A DNA stretch of 64,000 nt from an uncultured Collinsella sp. (GTDB lineage: Bacteria > Actinomycetota > Coriobacteriia > Coriobacteriales > Coriobacteriaceae), in NCBI GenBank assembly GCA_902493375.1, contig CABUPH010000005.1, positions 67,268-131,267 on the forward strand, read 5' to 3'. Positions 24,570 through 32,619 of the stretch are shown piece by piece. Positions within the stretch are counted from its first letter, which is position 1. The number at the start of each line of letters is the position of its first letter. Position numbers and translations under genes: made by a program. The notes below the pieces were generated by a model. The model ran no database searches. It was not told the origin of the DNA and saw only the letters and a list, made by a program, of their open reading frames with translations.

Positions 24570-25421
24570 ATGCCTGAATCCAAACCGACGCTGCGCCGCG
24601 AGCAGATTGCGGGCATGAATATCCACTACATCATGTGGTCGCTCGATTACTTCCTTGATGTGCAGCAGCGTTTGGGCTTTGAGTCCATTGAGCTGTGGTG
24701 TGCAGAGCCGCATGTGACGCTCGACCATACGGGTTACTTTGAGGCTGAGGTCCTGGCGAAAAAGGCTGCAGACCGTGGGCTTAGGTATCGTACTCTGTGC
24801 CCCGAGAATGTTGTCTATCCTTGGCAGTACTGCGCACGCAAGCCGCTGCATGAACAGCGCAGCCTGGCGTACTTTAAGCACGGCATTGAGCTTGCCGAGG
24901 TACTTGGGTGCGACCGTATGTCCGTCAACTCGGGCTGGGGCGACTGGGACGAGGACCGCGAGGAAGCCTGGAAGCGCAGCCGCGAGCACTTGTCCATTCT
25001 GGCGGAGTATGCTGGCGAGCACGGTCTGGTGCTTACGATGGAAAGCCTGCGTCCCGAGGAGAGCAACCTTGTGACGACGGTTTCCGATGCGAAGCGCATG
25101 ATTGACGAGGTCGCGAGCCCGTACTTACAGCCCATGGTTGATACAACCGCGATGGGCGTTGCAGGCGAGACGCTCGAGGACTGGTTTGCCGCCTTTGGTG
25201 ATGGGGCAATTCACGAGATGCACTTTATCGACGGCGACCCGTATGGCCATCTGGTGTGGGGCGATGGCAAGCACGATATGGACGCCTTCGTCGCCACGCT
25301 CAACGCCCATGGTTTCGACGGCATGCTGGGCCAGGAAATCACGGACGGTCGTTACTACGATGACCCGGCGGCGGCAGATGCCAAGAACATGGCCGCATTC
25401 GAGAAATATCTGATTGACTAA
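24570..25421 (+). CDS. FrlC-like sugar epimerase (xylose-isomerase-like TIM barrel)
   Basis: 283-residue TIM-barrel protein of the AP endonuclease 2/xylose isomerase-like family. It begins GMNIHYIMWSLDYFLD and has GFESIELWCAEPHV, the metal-ligand regions LTMESLRPEESN (Glu), PMVDTTAMG (Asp), EMHFIDGDPYGHL (His, Asp) and LGQEITDGRYY (Glu). This arrangement matches FrlC, the epimerase that converts psicoselysine to fructoselysine. Gene order (epimerase, deglycase, kinase) supports that call. The ATG overlaps the end of an AAGGAGG ribosome site in the preceding gene. Confidence 0.8.
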   Translation: MPESKPTLRREQIAGMNIHYIMWSLDYFLDVQQRLGFESIELWCAEPHVTLDHTGYFEAEVLAKKAADRGLRYRTLCPENVVYPWQYCARKPLHEQRSLAYFKHGIELAEVLGCDRMSVNSGWGDWDEDREEAWKRSREHLSILAEYAGEHGLVLTMESLRPEESNLVTTVSDAKRMIDEVASPYLQPMVDTTAMGVAGETLEDWFAAFGDGAIHEMHFIDGDPYGHLVWGDGKHDMDAFVATLNAHGFDGMLGQEITDGRYYDDPAAADAKNMAAFEKYLID

Positions 25422-25483
25422 AACAACCATCGGCCACGCAGCCAACGTCATTGATTGCGGGCCAAACAAGAAAGGAACTGGAT

Positions 25484-26452
25484 ATGAACGCACACGATCT
25501 GATCAAAGAGGCAATTGCCGAGAAGGGCAAGTTCGACAGCGTCTACTGGATTGCTTGTGGTGGCTCCATGATCGATTTGATCCCGGCTCATGAGCTTCTG
25601 CAGCGCGAGGCTACCACTTTCACTTCGTATATCTATACCGCGCGTGAATTCGACATTATGCGTCCGCGTCGTCTAGGCGAGAAGTCCCTGGTCATCGCTT
25701 GTAGCCACAGTGGCAACACCCCGGAGGTCGTCGAGGGCTGCGAGATTGCCCTTGCCGCCGGCGCTACGGTGATCGCCCAGACCGACAACGCTGGATCTAA
25801 GATCGACACCGGTAAATGGACCACGTGGGTCTACCCGTGGGGCGAGGGCGTGCCGCAGGCCGAGGTCCCCGCTGGCATTTCGCTGTCGCTTGCGGCAGAG
25901 CTGCTCGATCAGCAGGAGGGCTACGCCGATCTTGCCGATATGTATGCCGGTATCGCCGAGATGGATAAGATTCTTCCCCCGGCACGCGAGAAGGTAAATG
26001 CCGAGCTGGGCGATCGCTTTGCCAAGCTTTGCCAGGAGCACGAGTTCTTCTATATTCTGGGCAGCGGTCCCAACTTTAGCCAGACCTACGGTTTCGCTAT
26101 CTGCTCTCTTATGGAGATGCAGTGGCAGCACTGCAGCTACATCCACTCTGCCGAGTACTTCCACGGCCCCTTCGAGGCTACTCAGGATGGCGTTTTTTAC
26201 TTCCTGCAGATGGGCTCCAGCGAGTGCCGTGCTATGGACGAGCGCGCCCTGGCGTTCCTTAAGACGCATACCGATACGCTGATGGTGCTCGATGCCAAGG
26301 AGTACGGTATGGAAGCCGTGCCGGCGAGCGTCCGTGCCTATCTGGACCCGGTGCTGTTCTACGCCATGAACTGCGAGCTGCGTGCCGCACGCGGCAAGGT
26401 GTTTGACCACGATCCCGATTTCCGTCGCTACATGGGCGTTGTCGAGTACTAG
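25484..26452 (+). CDS. frlB: SIS-domain deglycase (FrlB/FraB type)
   Basis: 322-residue protein with two sugar-isomerase domains. Motifs shared with fructoselysine-6-phosphate deglycase include YWIACGGSM (residues ~21-29), IACSHSGNTPEVV (SIS phosphosugar loop), HSAEYFHGPFE with the catalytic Glu/His region, and the C-terminal PDFRRYMGVVEY, which matches the PDERRYYGGLVEY end of E. coli FrlB. Known reaction of the family: Amadori 6-phosphate to glucose-6-phosphate plus the free amino acid or amine. Start ATG 25484 follows AAAGGA; kinase gene starts 14 bp downstream. Confidence 0.85.
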   Translation: MNAHDLIKEAIAEKGKFDSVYWIACGGSMIDLIPAHELLQREATTFTSYIYTAREFDIMRPRRLGEKSLVIACSHSGNTPEVVEGCEIALAAGATVIAQTDNAGSKIDTGKWTTWVYPWGEGVPQAEVPAGISLSLAAELLDQQEGYADLADMYAGIAEMDKILPPAREKVNAELGDRFAKLCQEHEFFYILGSGPNFSQTYGFAICSLMEMQWQHCSYIHSAEYFHGPFEATQDGVFYFLQMGSSECRAMDERALAFLKTHTDTLMVLDAKEYGMEAVPASVRAYLDPVLFYAMNCELRAARGKVFDHDPDFRRYMGVVEY

Positions 26453-26465
26453 AAGGGTAAATACC

Positions 26466-27329
26466 ATGGCATTTAACGTTAACGCGCTCGGATTTGGCGA
26501 CAACGTCGTCGATCGCTATGAGCATATCCACACCATGTATCCTGGCGGCAACGCGGTGAACTTCGCCGTTTATGCCAAGAAATGCGGTGCCGCACGCTCC
26601 GCATACATGGGCATTTTTGGCAATGACGCCGCTGCCGAGCATGTCATTGCAAGCCTCGAGGATGAGGGTATCGAGCTTGACAAGTGCGAGCAGATGATTG
26701 GCGAGAACGGAGCGGCTCGCGTGACCGTCGTTGACGGTGACCGTGTCTTCCTTGGCTCCAACGAGGGCGGTATCCGTGGCGATGCGCGCTATGTCCTCGA
26801 TCGCTTTGACCTTTCGTACATGAAACAGTTCGATGTGGTTCATTCGGGCAACTATTGCTTTACCGAGCGCGAGCTGCCCAAGTTGAAGGCTGCGGGCGTC
26901 ACGGTCTCTTTTGACTTTTCGGACGACTCCACCGACGAGTACTACGAGCAGATTGCGCCCTACGTCGATTTCGCTTTCTTTAGTGCGGCGGATGCCGCGA
27001 GCGAGGACGAGATTCGCGAGCGTCTGGCATGGGTGAAGGGTCTGGGTCCGCGTTTTGTGTCGGCTACGGCGGGCGCCGAGGGCTGCATTGCTTACGACGG
27101 CGAGCGTTATTACCGCCAGCTGGCTAAACCGGTAACGGACATGAAGGACACCATGGGGGCGGGCGACTCGTTCCTCACCTCGTTTTTGATGTGCTATCTC
27201 GATTCCGTCAAGCGTGGTGAGGATGGCGCCGAGGCCATCGAGCGCGCGCTCGACTTTGCTGCCGGGTTTGCTTCGACCGTGTGCGGCATGGAAGGCTCTT
27301 GGGGCCATGGGGCGCCGATTTCCGAATAG
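26466..27329 (+). CDS. frlD: PfkB-family kinase (FrlD/FraD type)
   Basis: 287-residue ribokinase-fold sugar kinase. It has the PfkB N-terminal GFGDNVVDRY and YPGGNAVNFAVYAKKCG (residues ~21-37), lid strands, and the C-terminal anion hole/catalytic Asp motif DTMGAGDSFLTSFL (about 222-235). In frl/fra systems the kinase phosphorylates the Amadori compound at the sugar 6-OH before deglycation. Last gene of the operon; an inverted-repeat hairpin and then a MITE-like element follow. Confidence 0.85.
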   Translation: MAFNVNALGFGDNVVDRYEHIHTMYPGGNAVNFAVYAKKCGAARSAYMGIFGNDAAAEHVIASLEDEGIELDKCEQMIGENGAARVTVVDGDRVFLGSNEGGIRGDARYVLDRFDLSYMKQFDVVHSGNYCFTERELPKLKAAGVTVSFDFSDDSTDEYYEQIAPYVDFAFFSAADAASEDEIRERLAWVKGLGPRFVSATAGAEGCIAYDGERYYRQLAKPVTDMKDTMGAGDSFLTSFLMCYLDSVKRGEDGAEAIERALDFAAGFASTVCGMEGSWGHGAPISE

Positions 27330-27335
27330 GCGAGC

Positions 27336-27371
27336 AGTCCCGGGGAGTCGAATTGTCGCCTCCCCGGGACT
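27336..27371 (+). terminator. Hairpin after frlD
   Basis: 12-bp perfect arms AGTCCCGGGGAG (27336-27347) and CTCCCCGGGACT (27360-27371). No T-run follows directly; it abuts the left inverted repeat of the next element, which may have displaced the original T-run. Confidence 0.5.
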
Positions 27372-27374
27372 CCA

Positions 27375-27602
27375 TGGACAAAAAATGCTAAATATGAGTA
27401 CTGTCACTAATTTAGTAACAGCGAAATTTAGCTTTTGAGGGCCTAGTTGGGTGTCTGCGAGCGATTAAAACCTGCTAAAAATGACTTTAATCACCTTAAA
27501 GTGCCTTGATAATGGATAGCTGTACATTATCAAGGCACTATTTTGCCGTAAAATAATGTGACTGGATTTGCAACAGTACTCATATTTGGCATTTTTTGTC
27601 CA
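27375..27602. mobile_element. MITE-like element with 30-bp terminal inverted repeats
   Basis: 228 bp, AT-rich, no ORF. The ends (27375-27404 and 27573-27602) are inverted copies matching at 29 of 30 positions, beginning TGGACAAAAAATGC. Inside is a perfect 15-bp hairpin, AGTGCCTTGATAATG (27500-27514) and CATTATCAAGGCACT (27525-27539). No target-site duplication was obvious. The shape fits a miniature transposable element or a large structured RNA/insulator. Confidence 0.65.
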
Positions 27603-27608
27603 CCGGGG

Positions 27609-28391
27609 CTAGCGAAGGTCAAAAACAGAGTGCGCATTTGTTAAAACTGCCGACTCGATGCGCTTTGCGTCACAATTTTTGAGCGAGGCGATGCGTTCTG
27701 AGGTCCTTGTGAGCGATTTGATGAGCGACTGCGCGCTTGTTTCTGTGTTTGCCTCCGCTGGTGCATCGGTCTCGAGCAGTAAACGATCGAGTGGAATCTG
27801 TCGTGCGTATTCGCGTCCTCGTTTAGACGCGAGCATGCGTTCGTTGACGGAAAAATAACAGCCCGCATCACGCGCGCGGACGAGTTCGTCCGAAGTGCCG
27901 CTAAACCAGTGGAAGATGATAACGGGGGAGTCGGGGTTTGGGATGAGTAGTCCATGCGATTCGAGGACGTCCAGTACGGCTCCTGCCGAACGAACGGCGT
28001 GAATTGATATCACGCGCCCGGTAAGAGGATGCTGCACGAGTGTATCGCAGAGCCGGTCAAATGCCTGTATTTGTAGCGGCTCACTTCCGGCAAAGCGTGC
28101 GGAAAAGTCGAGTCCCACCTCGCTGATGTAGCGCTCTTGGGCAGCAACTTCGCAAAGCAGATCGACTTCGGCAGGACCGCAGCGGCCGTCGGCGAGCCAC
28201 CAGGGGTGGAGCCCAACGCCAGCGATGATGCCTGGTAGGCGACGGGCGCGCTCGTTTGCGGCCGAAAAGTCGCGTGGGTCGACCCCGCAGTCAAAGAGCC
28301 CCAGACCCAACGCCGCCGACTCACTGGCTGCAGCATCGGGGCCGAGCATCAAATCAAGATGACAATGCGTGTCAAAGAATTGCGGTTCCAT
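27609..28391 (-). CDS. TatD-family hydrolase
   Basis: 260-residue metal-dependent hydrolase of the TatD family, linked to DNA repair/nuclease activity. Motifs: FFDTHCHLDLML at the N-terminus (two metal His), GVGLHPWWL, ISEVGLDFS, ISIHAVRSAG, FHWFSGTSDEL and the C-terminal LLLETDAPAE. TatD usually has EIGLDY and SETDSP; the variants here keep the Glu and Asp ligands. Start ATG 28391. The stop lies 6 bp from the end of the MITE-like element. tcdA lies 14 bp upstream, so both are probably in one transcript. Confidence 0.88.
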   Translation of the reverse strand: MEPQFFDTHCHLDLMLGPDAAASESAALGLGLFDCGVDPRDFSAANERARRLPGIIAGVGLHPWWLADGRCGPAEVDLLCEVAAQERYISEVGLDFSARFAGSEPLQIQAFDRLCDTLVQHPLTGRVISIHAVRSAGAVLDVLESHGLLIPNPDSPVIIFHWFSGTSDELVRARDAGCYFSVNERMLASKRGREYARQIPLDRLLLETDAPAEANTETSAQSLIKSLTRTSERIASLKNCDAKRIESAVLTNAHSVFDLR

Positions 28392-28405
28392 CGCAGGGCA
28401 TCCTG

Positions 28406-29200
28406 CTAGTCCAGGCGTTGGCCGTCGGCGCGTACGCGCTCGGTGCCGCGCCCACTGATCTGGCGGATAACCTCGCCGGCAATCATCTGACCCATGATGG
28501 GCGGCATAAAGCTGGCGGTTCCCAGCTCGGTGCGCTCGTGGATGTTGGAAGGGTCGCGGGGCTGTGTCTTAACCGATTCCTCGCAGCTAAACAGTACATG
28601 CAGGCTCTTGATTCCGCGCTTCTTGCATTCTTTGCGCATGATGCGGCTCATGGGGTCACGTACCGTATCGAAAATGTCGGCAAAGCGGAGGCACTCGGGA
28701 TGGAGCTTGTTGGCCCCGCCCATGGAGCTAACCAAACGAATGTCGTGGTCCTGAGCATATTTGGCAATGGTGAGCTTGGCCGAGATGGTGTCGATGGCGT
28801 CGACGACGTAGTCGAGCTTGCCGTCCGTCTGCTCCAAAACGCTCGCGAAGAACTCGTCGATGTTGTCGCTCAGCAGGTATTCGGTGCGTTTGATAACGGT
28901 GGCGGTGGGATTGATGTCGTGGATTATGGCTTCCATAACATCGACCTTGCGCTTGCCGATGGTGCTGTGAAAGGCGATGGCCTGGCGATTGATATTGCTG
29001 GGCGCGATGATGTCCTTGTCCAGAATGACGAAATGACCGATGCCGCCGCGGGCGAGTGCCTCGCAGCAGTTGGAGCCCACGCCTCCGCAGCCGAGCACCA
29101 GCACCGTAGCATCGGCGAGCTTATCGAGTGCCTCGCGGCCCATGATGATCTCGAGCTTGGTGTCGCGTGTCTCGACGAGAGCGGCAGCGGTTTCGGTCAT
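28406..29200 (-). CDS. tcdA: tRNA threonylcarbamoyladenosine dehydratase (TcdA/CsdL)
   Basis: 264-residue E1-like (ThiF/MoeB-fold) enzyme that uses ATP to cyclise t6A to ct6A at tRNA position 37. The nucleotide loop VLVLGCGGVGSNCCEALARGG, the Asp-containing ILDKDIIAPSNINRQ and the substrate region VVDAIDTISAKL are typical, as is the C-terminal ASFMPPIMGQMIAGEVIRQI. Two ATGs occur; 29200 is chosen since GGAGG is 6 bp upstream, whereas the ATG at 29206 touches it. Not a molybdopterin-type MoeB, which lacks this C-terminus. Confidence 0.9.
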   Translation of the reverse strand: MTETAAALVETRDTKLEIIMGREALDKLADATVLVLGCGGVGSNCCEALARGGIGHFVILDKDIIAPSNINRQAIAFHSTIGKRKVDVMEAIIHDINPTATVIKRTEYLLSDNIDEFFASVLEQTDGKLDYVVDAIDTISAKLTIAKYAQDHDIRLVSSMGGANKLHPECLRFADIFDTVRDPMSRIMRKECKKRGIKSLHVLFSCEESVKTQPRDPSNIHERTELGTASFMPPIMGQMIAGEVIRQISGRGTERVRADGQRLD

Positions 29201-29286
29201 AGACATCCTCCGATGGGGAAGCGAATCGTGTTTTAGCTATCGCCATTATAGGTGTTATCGCGATTCCATTTGAGCCCTTGGGCTTG

Positions 29287-29315
29287 TTGAAATGGGATCG
29301 GGGTTCGCATAAGAT
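29287..29315 (+). promoter_or_regulatory. Promoter for a candidate small RNA
   Basis: TTGAAA (29287-29292), 17-bp spacer, TAAGAT (29310-29315), with no ORF downstream before the terminator at 29382. Confidence 0.5.
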
Positions 29316-29321
29316 TGAAGC

Positions 29322-29417
29322 AGATGGCACCCGTTGCAGCGGGTTGGCCAACTCCAAAACACGTTTGTAGCGTGAGAAGTGGCCGTCTTCGCATTACGCG
29401 GAGGCGGCTATTTTTTT
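29322..29417 (+). ncRNA. Candidate small RNA between tcdA and sdpR
   Basis: About 95 nt bounded by the promoter at 29287 and a terminator: GCCGTCTTCGC (29382-29392) pairs fully, with two G-U pairs, with GCGGAGGCGGC (29398-29408), then a run of seven or more T. No plus-strand gene lies upstream for this terminator to serve, because tcdA runs the other way and the sdpR promoter is downstream. Internal CCCGTTGCAGCGGG and GTTGGCCAAC could form further stems. No known RNA family was recognised. Confidence 0.45.
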
Positions 29418-29427
29418 GAGTACAAGA

Positions 29428-29465
29428 TTAGATAGTTAGACAAACATCTAAATATCGAGTATAGT
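29428..29465 (+). promoter_or_regulatory. Promoter and operator of the sdpRI operon
   Basis: -35 TTAGAC (29436-29441), 18-bp spacer, -10 TATAGT (29460-29465). The inverted repeat TTAGAT (29428-29433)/ATCTAA (29446-29451) overlaps the -35, as expected for an autorepressing ArsR-family regulator. Confidence 0.65.
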
Positions 29466-29499
29466 GTGCGCGTCATGAGAGATGATGAGAGGAGGTCTT

Positions 29500-29778
29500 A
29501 TGCCGGGAGAGGGTTTTAAGGCGCTGGCCGATCCTACACGGCGTCACATTTTGGAACTGCTGCGCGAGGGCAATCGCACGGCCGGGGAGCTTGCCGAGCA
29601 TTTTGACATCAGCAAGCCGTCGTTGAGCCATCACTTGGCGACGCTCAAAAACGCCGGGTTGGTGACCGACGAACGTCATGGCCAAAACATCGTTTACAGC
29701 TTAAACACCACCGTCATGCAGGACTTGATCGGTTGGTTTATGGGCTTTACAAACACGGAAGGTGATAAGGATGAATAA
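29500..29778 (+). CDS. sdpR: ArsR/SdpR-family transcriptional regulator
   Basis: 92-residue winged-helix repressor: KALADPTRRHILELLREG, recognition helix ISKPSLSHHLATLKNAGLV, wing DERHGQNIVYSL. It has no cysteine or histidine metal site of classical ArsR, which fits the SdpR branch. In Bacillus SdpR represses its own operon and is titrated to the membrane by SdpI; here the downstream gene is an SdpI homologue overlapping by 8 bp. The ATG at 29500 is preferred (GAGGAGG 5 bp upstream) over the in-frame ATG at 29482. Confidence 0.9.
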   Translation: MPGEGFKALADPTRRHILELLREGNRTAGELAEHFDISKPSLSHHLATLKNAGLVTDERHGQNIVYSLNTTVMQDLIGWFMGFTNTEGDKDE

Positions 29779-30475
29779 CGAAAACAAGGGCATTCACCCC
29801 ACGGGGGTATCGTCGCGCGTGTGGATTGCGCTGGTCGCTCTGTGCGTCGCCAATGTCGTAGCGCACCTCATGGTGATGCCGAGCTTGCCGACGCAGATTC
29901 CCACGCACTGGGGAGCGAACGGCGCCGTCGACGGTTGGGGTCCTAGCTGGATGGCCTCCGCGCTCGGCGTGCTGCCTCTGGCGCTTCTCGCAATGTTCTG
30001 CGTGGTGCCGCGCATCGACCCCAAAGGTGAGGCATATCGAACCTCGGGCAAGTTCTATCAGGGCTTCGTAATCGCCTTCACCTTGTTCATGTGCGCCATA
30101 AGCTGGCTGGGAGAGCTTACGGTCTGGGGCGTGGTGCCGGCGGTCGGTTCGGTTAACGTGCTGATTTCCGGTGTTGTCGGTTTGCTGTTCATCGGCGTAG
30201 GCAACTACTTGCCGCGTGTGAAGCAGAACTATACGCTCGGTATCAAGACACCTTGGGCGCTTGCCGATCCCGAGAACTGGCGCCGTACGCAGCGTTTTGG
30301 CGGCGCCTGCTTTATGGTGCTGGGTATTGGCCTGATTGTGATGGGCGTGGCAGGCAGCGTGCTTTCGAGTGAAGTCGTCGCCGCGGTGATTGCGGTTCTG
30401 GCGTTTGGTTTGGTCGGAGCCGTCTACGTCTACTCGTATCTGCTGTGGCGCAAATCGCAGCGAGCCGCTCGTTAA
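29771..30475 (+). CDS. sdpI: SdpI-family immunity/signal membrane protein
   Basis: 234 residues, six hydrophobic helices. The family blocks are present: PTQIPTHWGANGAVDGWG in the first extracellular loop, YLPRVKQNYTLGIKTPWAL in the SdpI domain and NWRRTQRFGG. SdpI protects Bacillus from the SdpC toxin and sequesters SdpR. No SdpC-like toxin gene is visible here, so this pair may guard against a toxin made by neighbours or act as an envelope-stress switch. Start ATG 29771 overlaps sdpR by 8 bp. Confidence 0.85.
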   Translation: MNNENKGIHPTGVSSRVWIALVALCVANVVAHLMVMPSLPTQIPTHWGANGAVDGWGPSWMASALGVLPLALLAMFCVVPRIDPKGEAYRTSGKFYQGFVIAFTLFMCAISWLGELTVWGVVPAVGSVNVLISGVVGLLFIGVGNYLPRVKQNYTLGIKTPWALADPENWRRTQRFGGACFMVLGIGLIVMGVAGSVLSSEVVAAVIAVLAFGLVGAVYVYSYLLWRKSQRAAR

Positions 30476-30541
30476 GGTTGCGGAAAACTAGCGTACGCAG
30501 TTCATAGTATGTTCCGGGGGACTTTTCCCAGGTAGTATTAG

Positions 30542-30568
30542 GGGGCGTGGGCAACCATGCCCCTTTTT
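30542..30568 (+). terminator. Terminator after sdpI
   Basis: GGGGCGTGG (30542-30550) pairs with CCATGCCCC (30555-30563), one G-U pair, followed by TTTTT. Confidence 0.8.
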
Positions 30569-30659
30569 CGTTACGTTTCAGAGCTGGTTTCCTCATTTCG
30601 TTTCCACTAAAGCGAATCAAGAATAGGGAAACAGCAGGTAGAAAGGATAGAACAGACAT

Positions 30660-32339
30660 ATGGCGGAGTTTATCTACCAGATGTATCAGGCTCGCAAGGC
30701 CCATGGCGACAAGGTAATCCTTGACGACGTGACCCTGAGCTTCTACCCCGGTGCCAAGATCGGCGTCGTGGGTCCCAACGGCATGGGCAAGTCGACCCTG
30801 CTCAAGATCATGGCCGGCATCGAGGAGGTCTCCAACGGCGATGCCAGGCTCACCCCCGGCTACACCGTGGGCATCCTGCAGCAGGAGCCGCCGCTCGACG
30901 ATGACAAGACCGTCATCGAGAACGTGCGCATGGCGTTTGGCGATATGATCGCCAAGGTCGATCGCTTCAACAAGATCGGCGAGGAGATGTGCGACCCGGA
31001 TTGCGACATGGATGCCCTCATGGCCGAGATGGGCAAGCTCCAGGACGAGATCGATGCCGCCGATGGCTGGGATATCGATTCCAAGCTCGGCCAGGCCATG
31101 GACGCCCTGCAGCTGCCCGATTCCGACATGCCGGTCAACGTGCTTTCCGGCGGCGAGCGCCGTCGCGTGGCCCTGTGCAAGCTGCTGCTCGAGGCTCCCG
31201 ACCTGCTGCTGCTCGACGAGCCCACGAACCACCTGGACGCCGAGTCGATCCTGTGGCTCGAGCACTTCCTGCACAACTACCAGGGCGCGGTGCTTGCCGT
31301 CACGCACGATCGCTACTTCCTGGATAACGTTGCCGAGTGGATCTGCGAGGTCGACCGCGGTCACCTTTATCCCTACAAGGGCAACTACTCCACGTATCTG
31401 GAGACCAAGGCCGCGCGTATCGAGGCACAGGGCAATCGTGACGCCAAGCTCGCCAAGCGCATGGAGGCCGAGCTCGAGTGGGTGCGCAGCTCGCCCAAGG
31501 CTCGCCAGGCAAAGAACAAGGCCCGTCTGGCTCGCTACGAGGAGATGGAGGCCGAGGCCCGCGCAAGCCAGAAGCTCGACTGGACCGACATCCGCATCCC
31601 TGTGGGCCCGCGTTTGGGCAACAAGGTGCTCGAGGCCCATCATCTGCACAAGGAGTTCGATGGCCGAGTGCTCATCGACGACCTTTCGTTCACCCTGCCG
31701 CGCAACGGCATCGTGGGCGTCATCGGCCCCAACGGCGTGGGTAAGACTACGCTCTTCAAGACCATCGTGGGTCTGGAGCCGCTGACTTCGGGTGAGCTCG
31801 AGGTGGGCGAGACCGTCAAGATCTCCTACGTCGACCAGAACCGTTCCGGCATCGACCCCGATAAGAACCTATGGGAGGTCGTCTCGGACGGCCTGGACCA
31901 CATGATGGTCGGCGAGACCGAGGTTCCGAGCCGTGCTTATGTGGCGAGCTTTGGCTTTAAGGGCCAGGACCAGCAGAAGCGCGCTGGCGTGCTCTCCGGT
32001 GGCGAGCGCAACCGTCTGAACTTGGCGCTTACGCTCAAGCAGGGCGGCAACCTGCTGCTCCTCGACGAGCCCACGAACGACCTCGATGTCGAGACGCTGT
32101 CCTCGCTCGAAGCGGCGCTGCTCGAGTTCCCGGGCTGCTCGGTGGTCATTAGCCACGACCGTATGTTCCTGGACCGCGTCGCCACGCACATTCTGGCATG
32201 GGAGGGCACCGACGAGAATCCGGGCAACTGGTATTGGTTCGAGGGCAACTTCGAGGCCTATCAGGCCAACCGCATCGAGCGCCTGGGCGAGGACGCAGCC
32301 CAGCCGCATCGTATTCACCGCAAGCTGACGCGTGACTAG
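30660..32339 (+). CDS. ettA: Energy-dependent translational throttle protein EttA (ABC-F)
   Basis: 559-residue soluble ABC-F ATPase with two ABC domains, the length of EttA. First Walker A GPNGMGKSTLL (residues ~38-48), signature LSGGERRRVAL and LLLDEPTNHLDAES; second Walker A GPNGVGKTT, LSGGERNRLNL, LLLDEPTNDLDVETL. The arm insertion and inter-domain linker (KLAKRMEAELEWVRSSPKARQAKNKARL) are as in EttA. It binds the ribosomal E site and gates entry into elongation by ATP/ADP ratio. Starts at ATG 30660 after AGAAAGGA; ends at a terminator. Confidence 0.95.
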   Translation: MAEFIYQMYQARKAHGDKVILDDVTLSFYPGAKIGVVGPNGMGKSTLLKIMAGIEEVSNGDARLTPGYTVGILQQEPPLDDDKTVIENVRMAFGDMIAKVDRFNKIGEEMCDPDCDMDALMAEMGKLQDEIDAADGWDIDSKLGQAMDALQLPDSDMPVNVLSGGERRRVALCKLLLEAPDLLLLDEPTNHLDAESILWLEHFLHNYQGAVLAVTHDRYFLDNVAEWICEVDRGHLYPYKGNYSTYLETKAARIEAQGNRDAKLAKRMEAELEWVRSSPKARQAKNKARLARYEEMEAEARASQKLDWTDIRIPVGPRLGNKVLEAHHLHKEFDGRVLIDDLSFTLPRNGIVGVIGPNGVGKTTLFKTIVGLEPLTSGELEVGETVKISYVDQNRSGIDPDKNLWEVVSDGLDHMMVGETEVPSRAYVASFGFKGQDQQKRAGVLSGGERNRLNLALTLKQGGNLLLLDEPTNDLDVETLSSLEAALLEFPGCSVVISHDRMFLDRVATHILAWEGTDENPGNWYWFEGNFEAYQANRIERLGEDAAQPHRIHRKLTRD

Positions 32340-32349
32340 TAGCAAGTAG

Positions 32350-32377
32350 AAAGGCCGCCACCAAGGGCGGCCTTTCT
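32350..32377 (+). terminator. Terminator after ettA
   Basis: 10-bp perfect arms AAAGGCCGCC (32350-32359) and GGCGGCCTTT (32366-32375), T-rich tail. Confidence 0.85.
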
Positions 32378-32551
32378 TGTAGCAATTGCACTGCAGCTAT
32401 GCCCTAGCTGCTGGTTTGATTCATAATCAAAGTCATCTCTTTGGGATTAAAGCCCGTTTTTGCTATGAGTGATTTTCTAATTCCGTTTAAAACGTAAAGC
32501 CGCATTGGGTTGCAAGGACATAAGCAAATCGAATTGAAATATAACCAGTGC

Positions 32552-32577
32552 TGTAACGTTACAAAAAAGATTATAGA
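32552..32577 (+). promoter_or_regulatory. Palindrome and -10 element before the AT-rich insert genes
   Basis: TGTAACGTTACA (32552-32563) is a perfect 12-bp palindrome directly ahead of a -10-like TATAGA (32572-32577). A repressor bound there would block the promoter of the protease-like gene. The preceding AT-rich stretch (32381-32551) holds no gene. Confidence 0.5.
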
Positions 32578-32619
32578 ATAGGAGTACCTTATTAGTCGCT
32601 TCTCTAGAAAGAAGAACAT

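Noticed and set aside
29322..29417. tRNA or SRP RNA identity for the candidate small RNA
   Set aside because: No cloverleaf, anticodon arm, CCA end or SRP core (GGAAG...GCAG) could be built.
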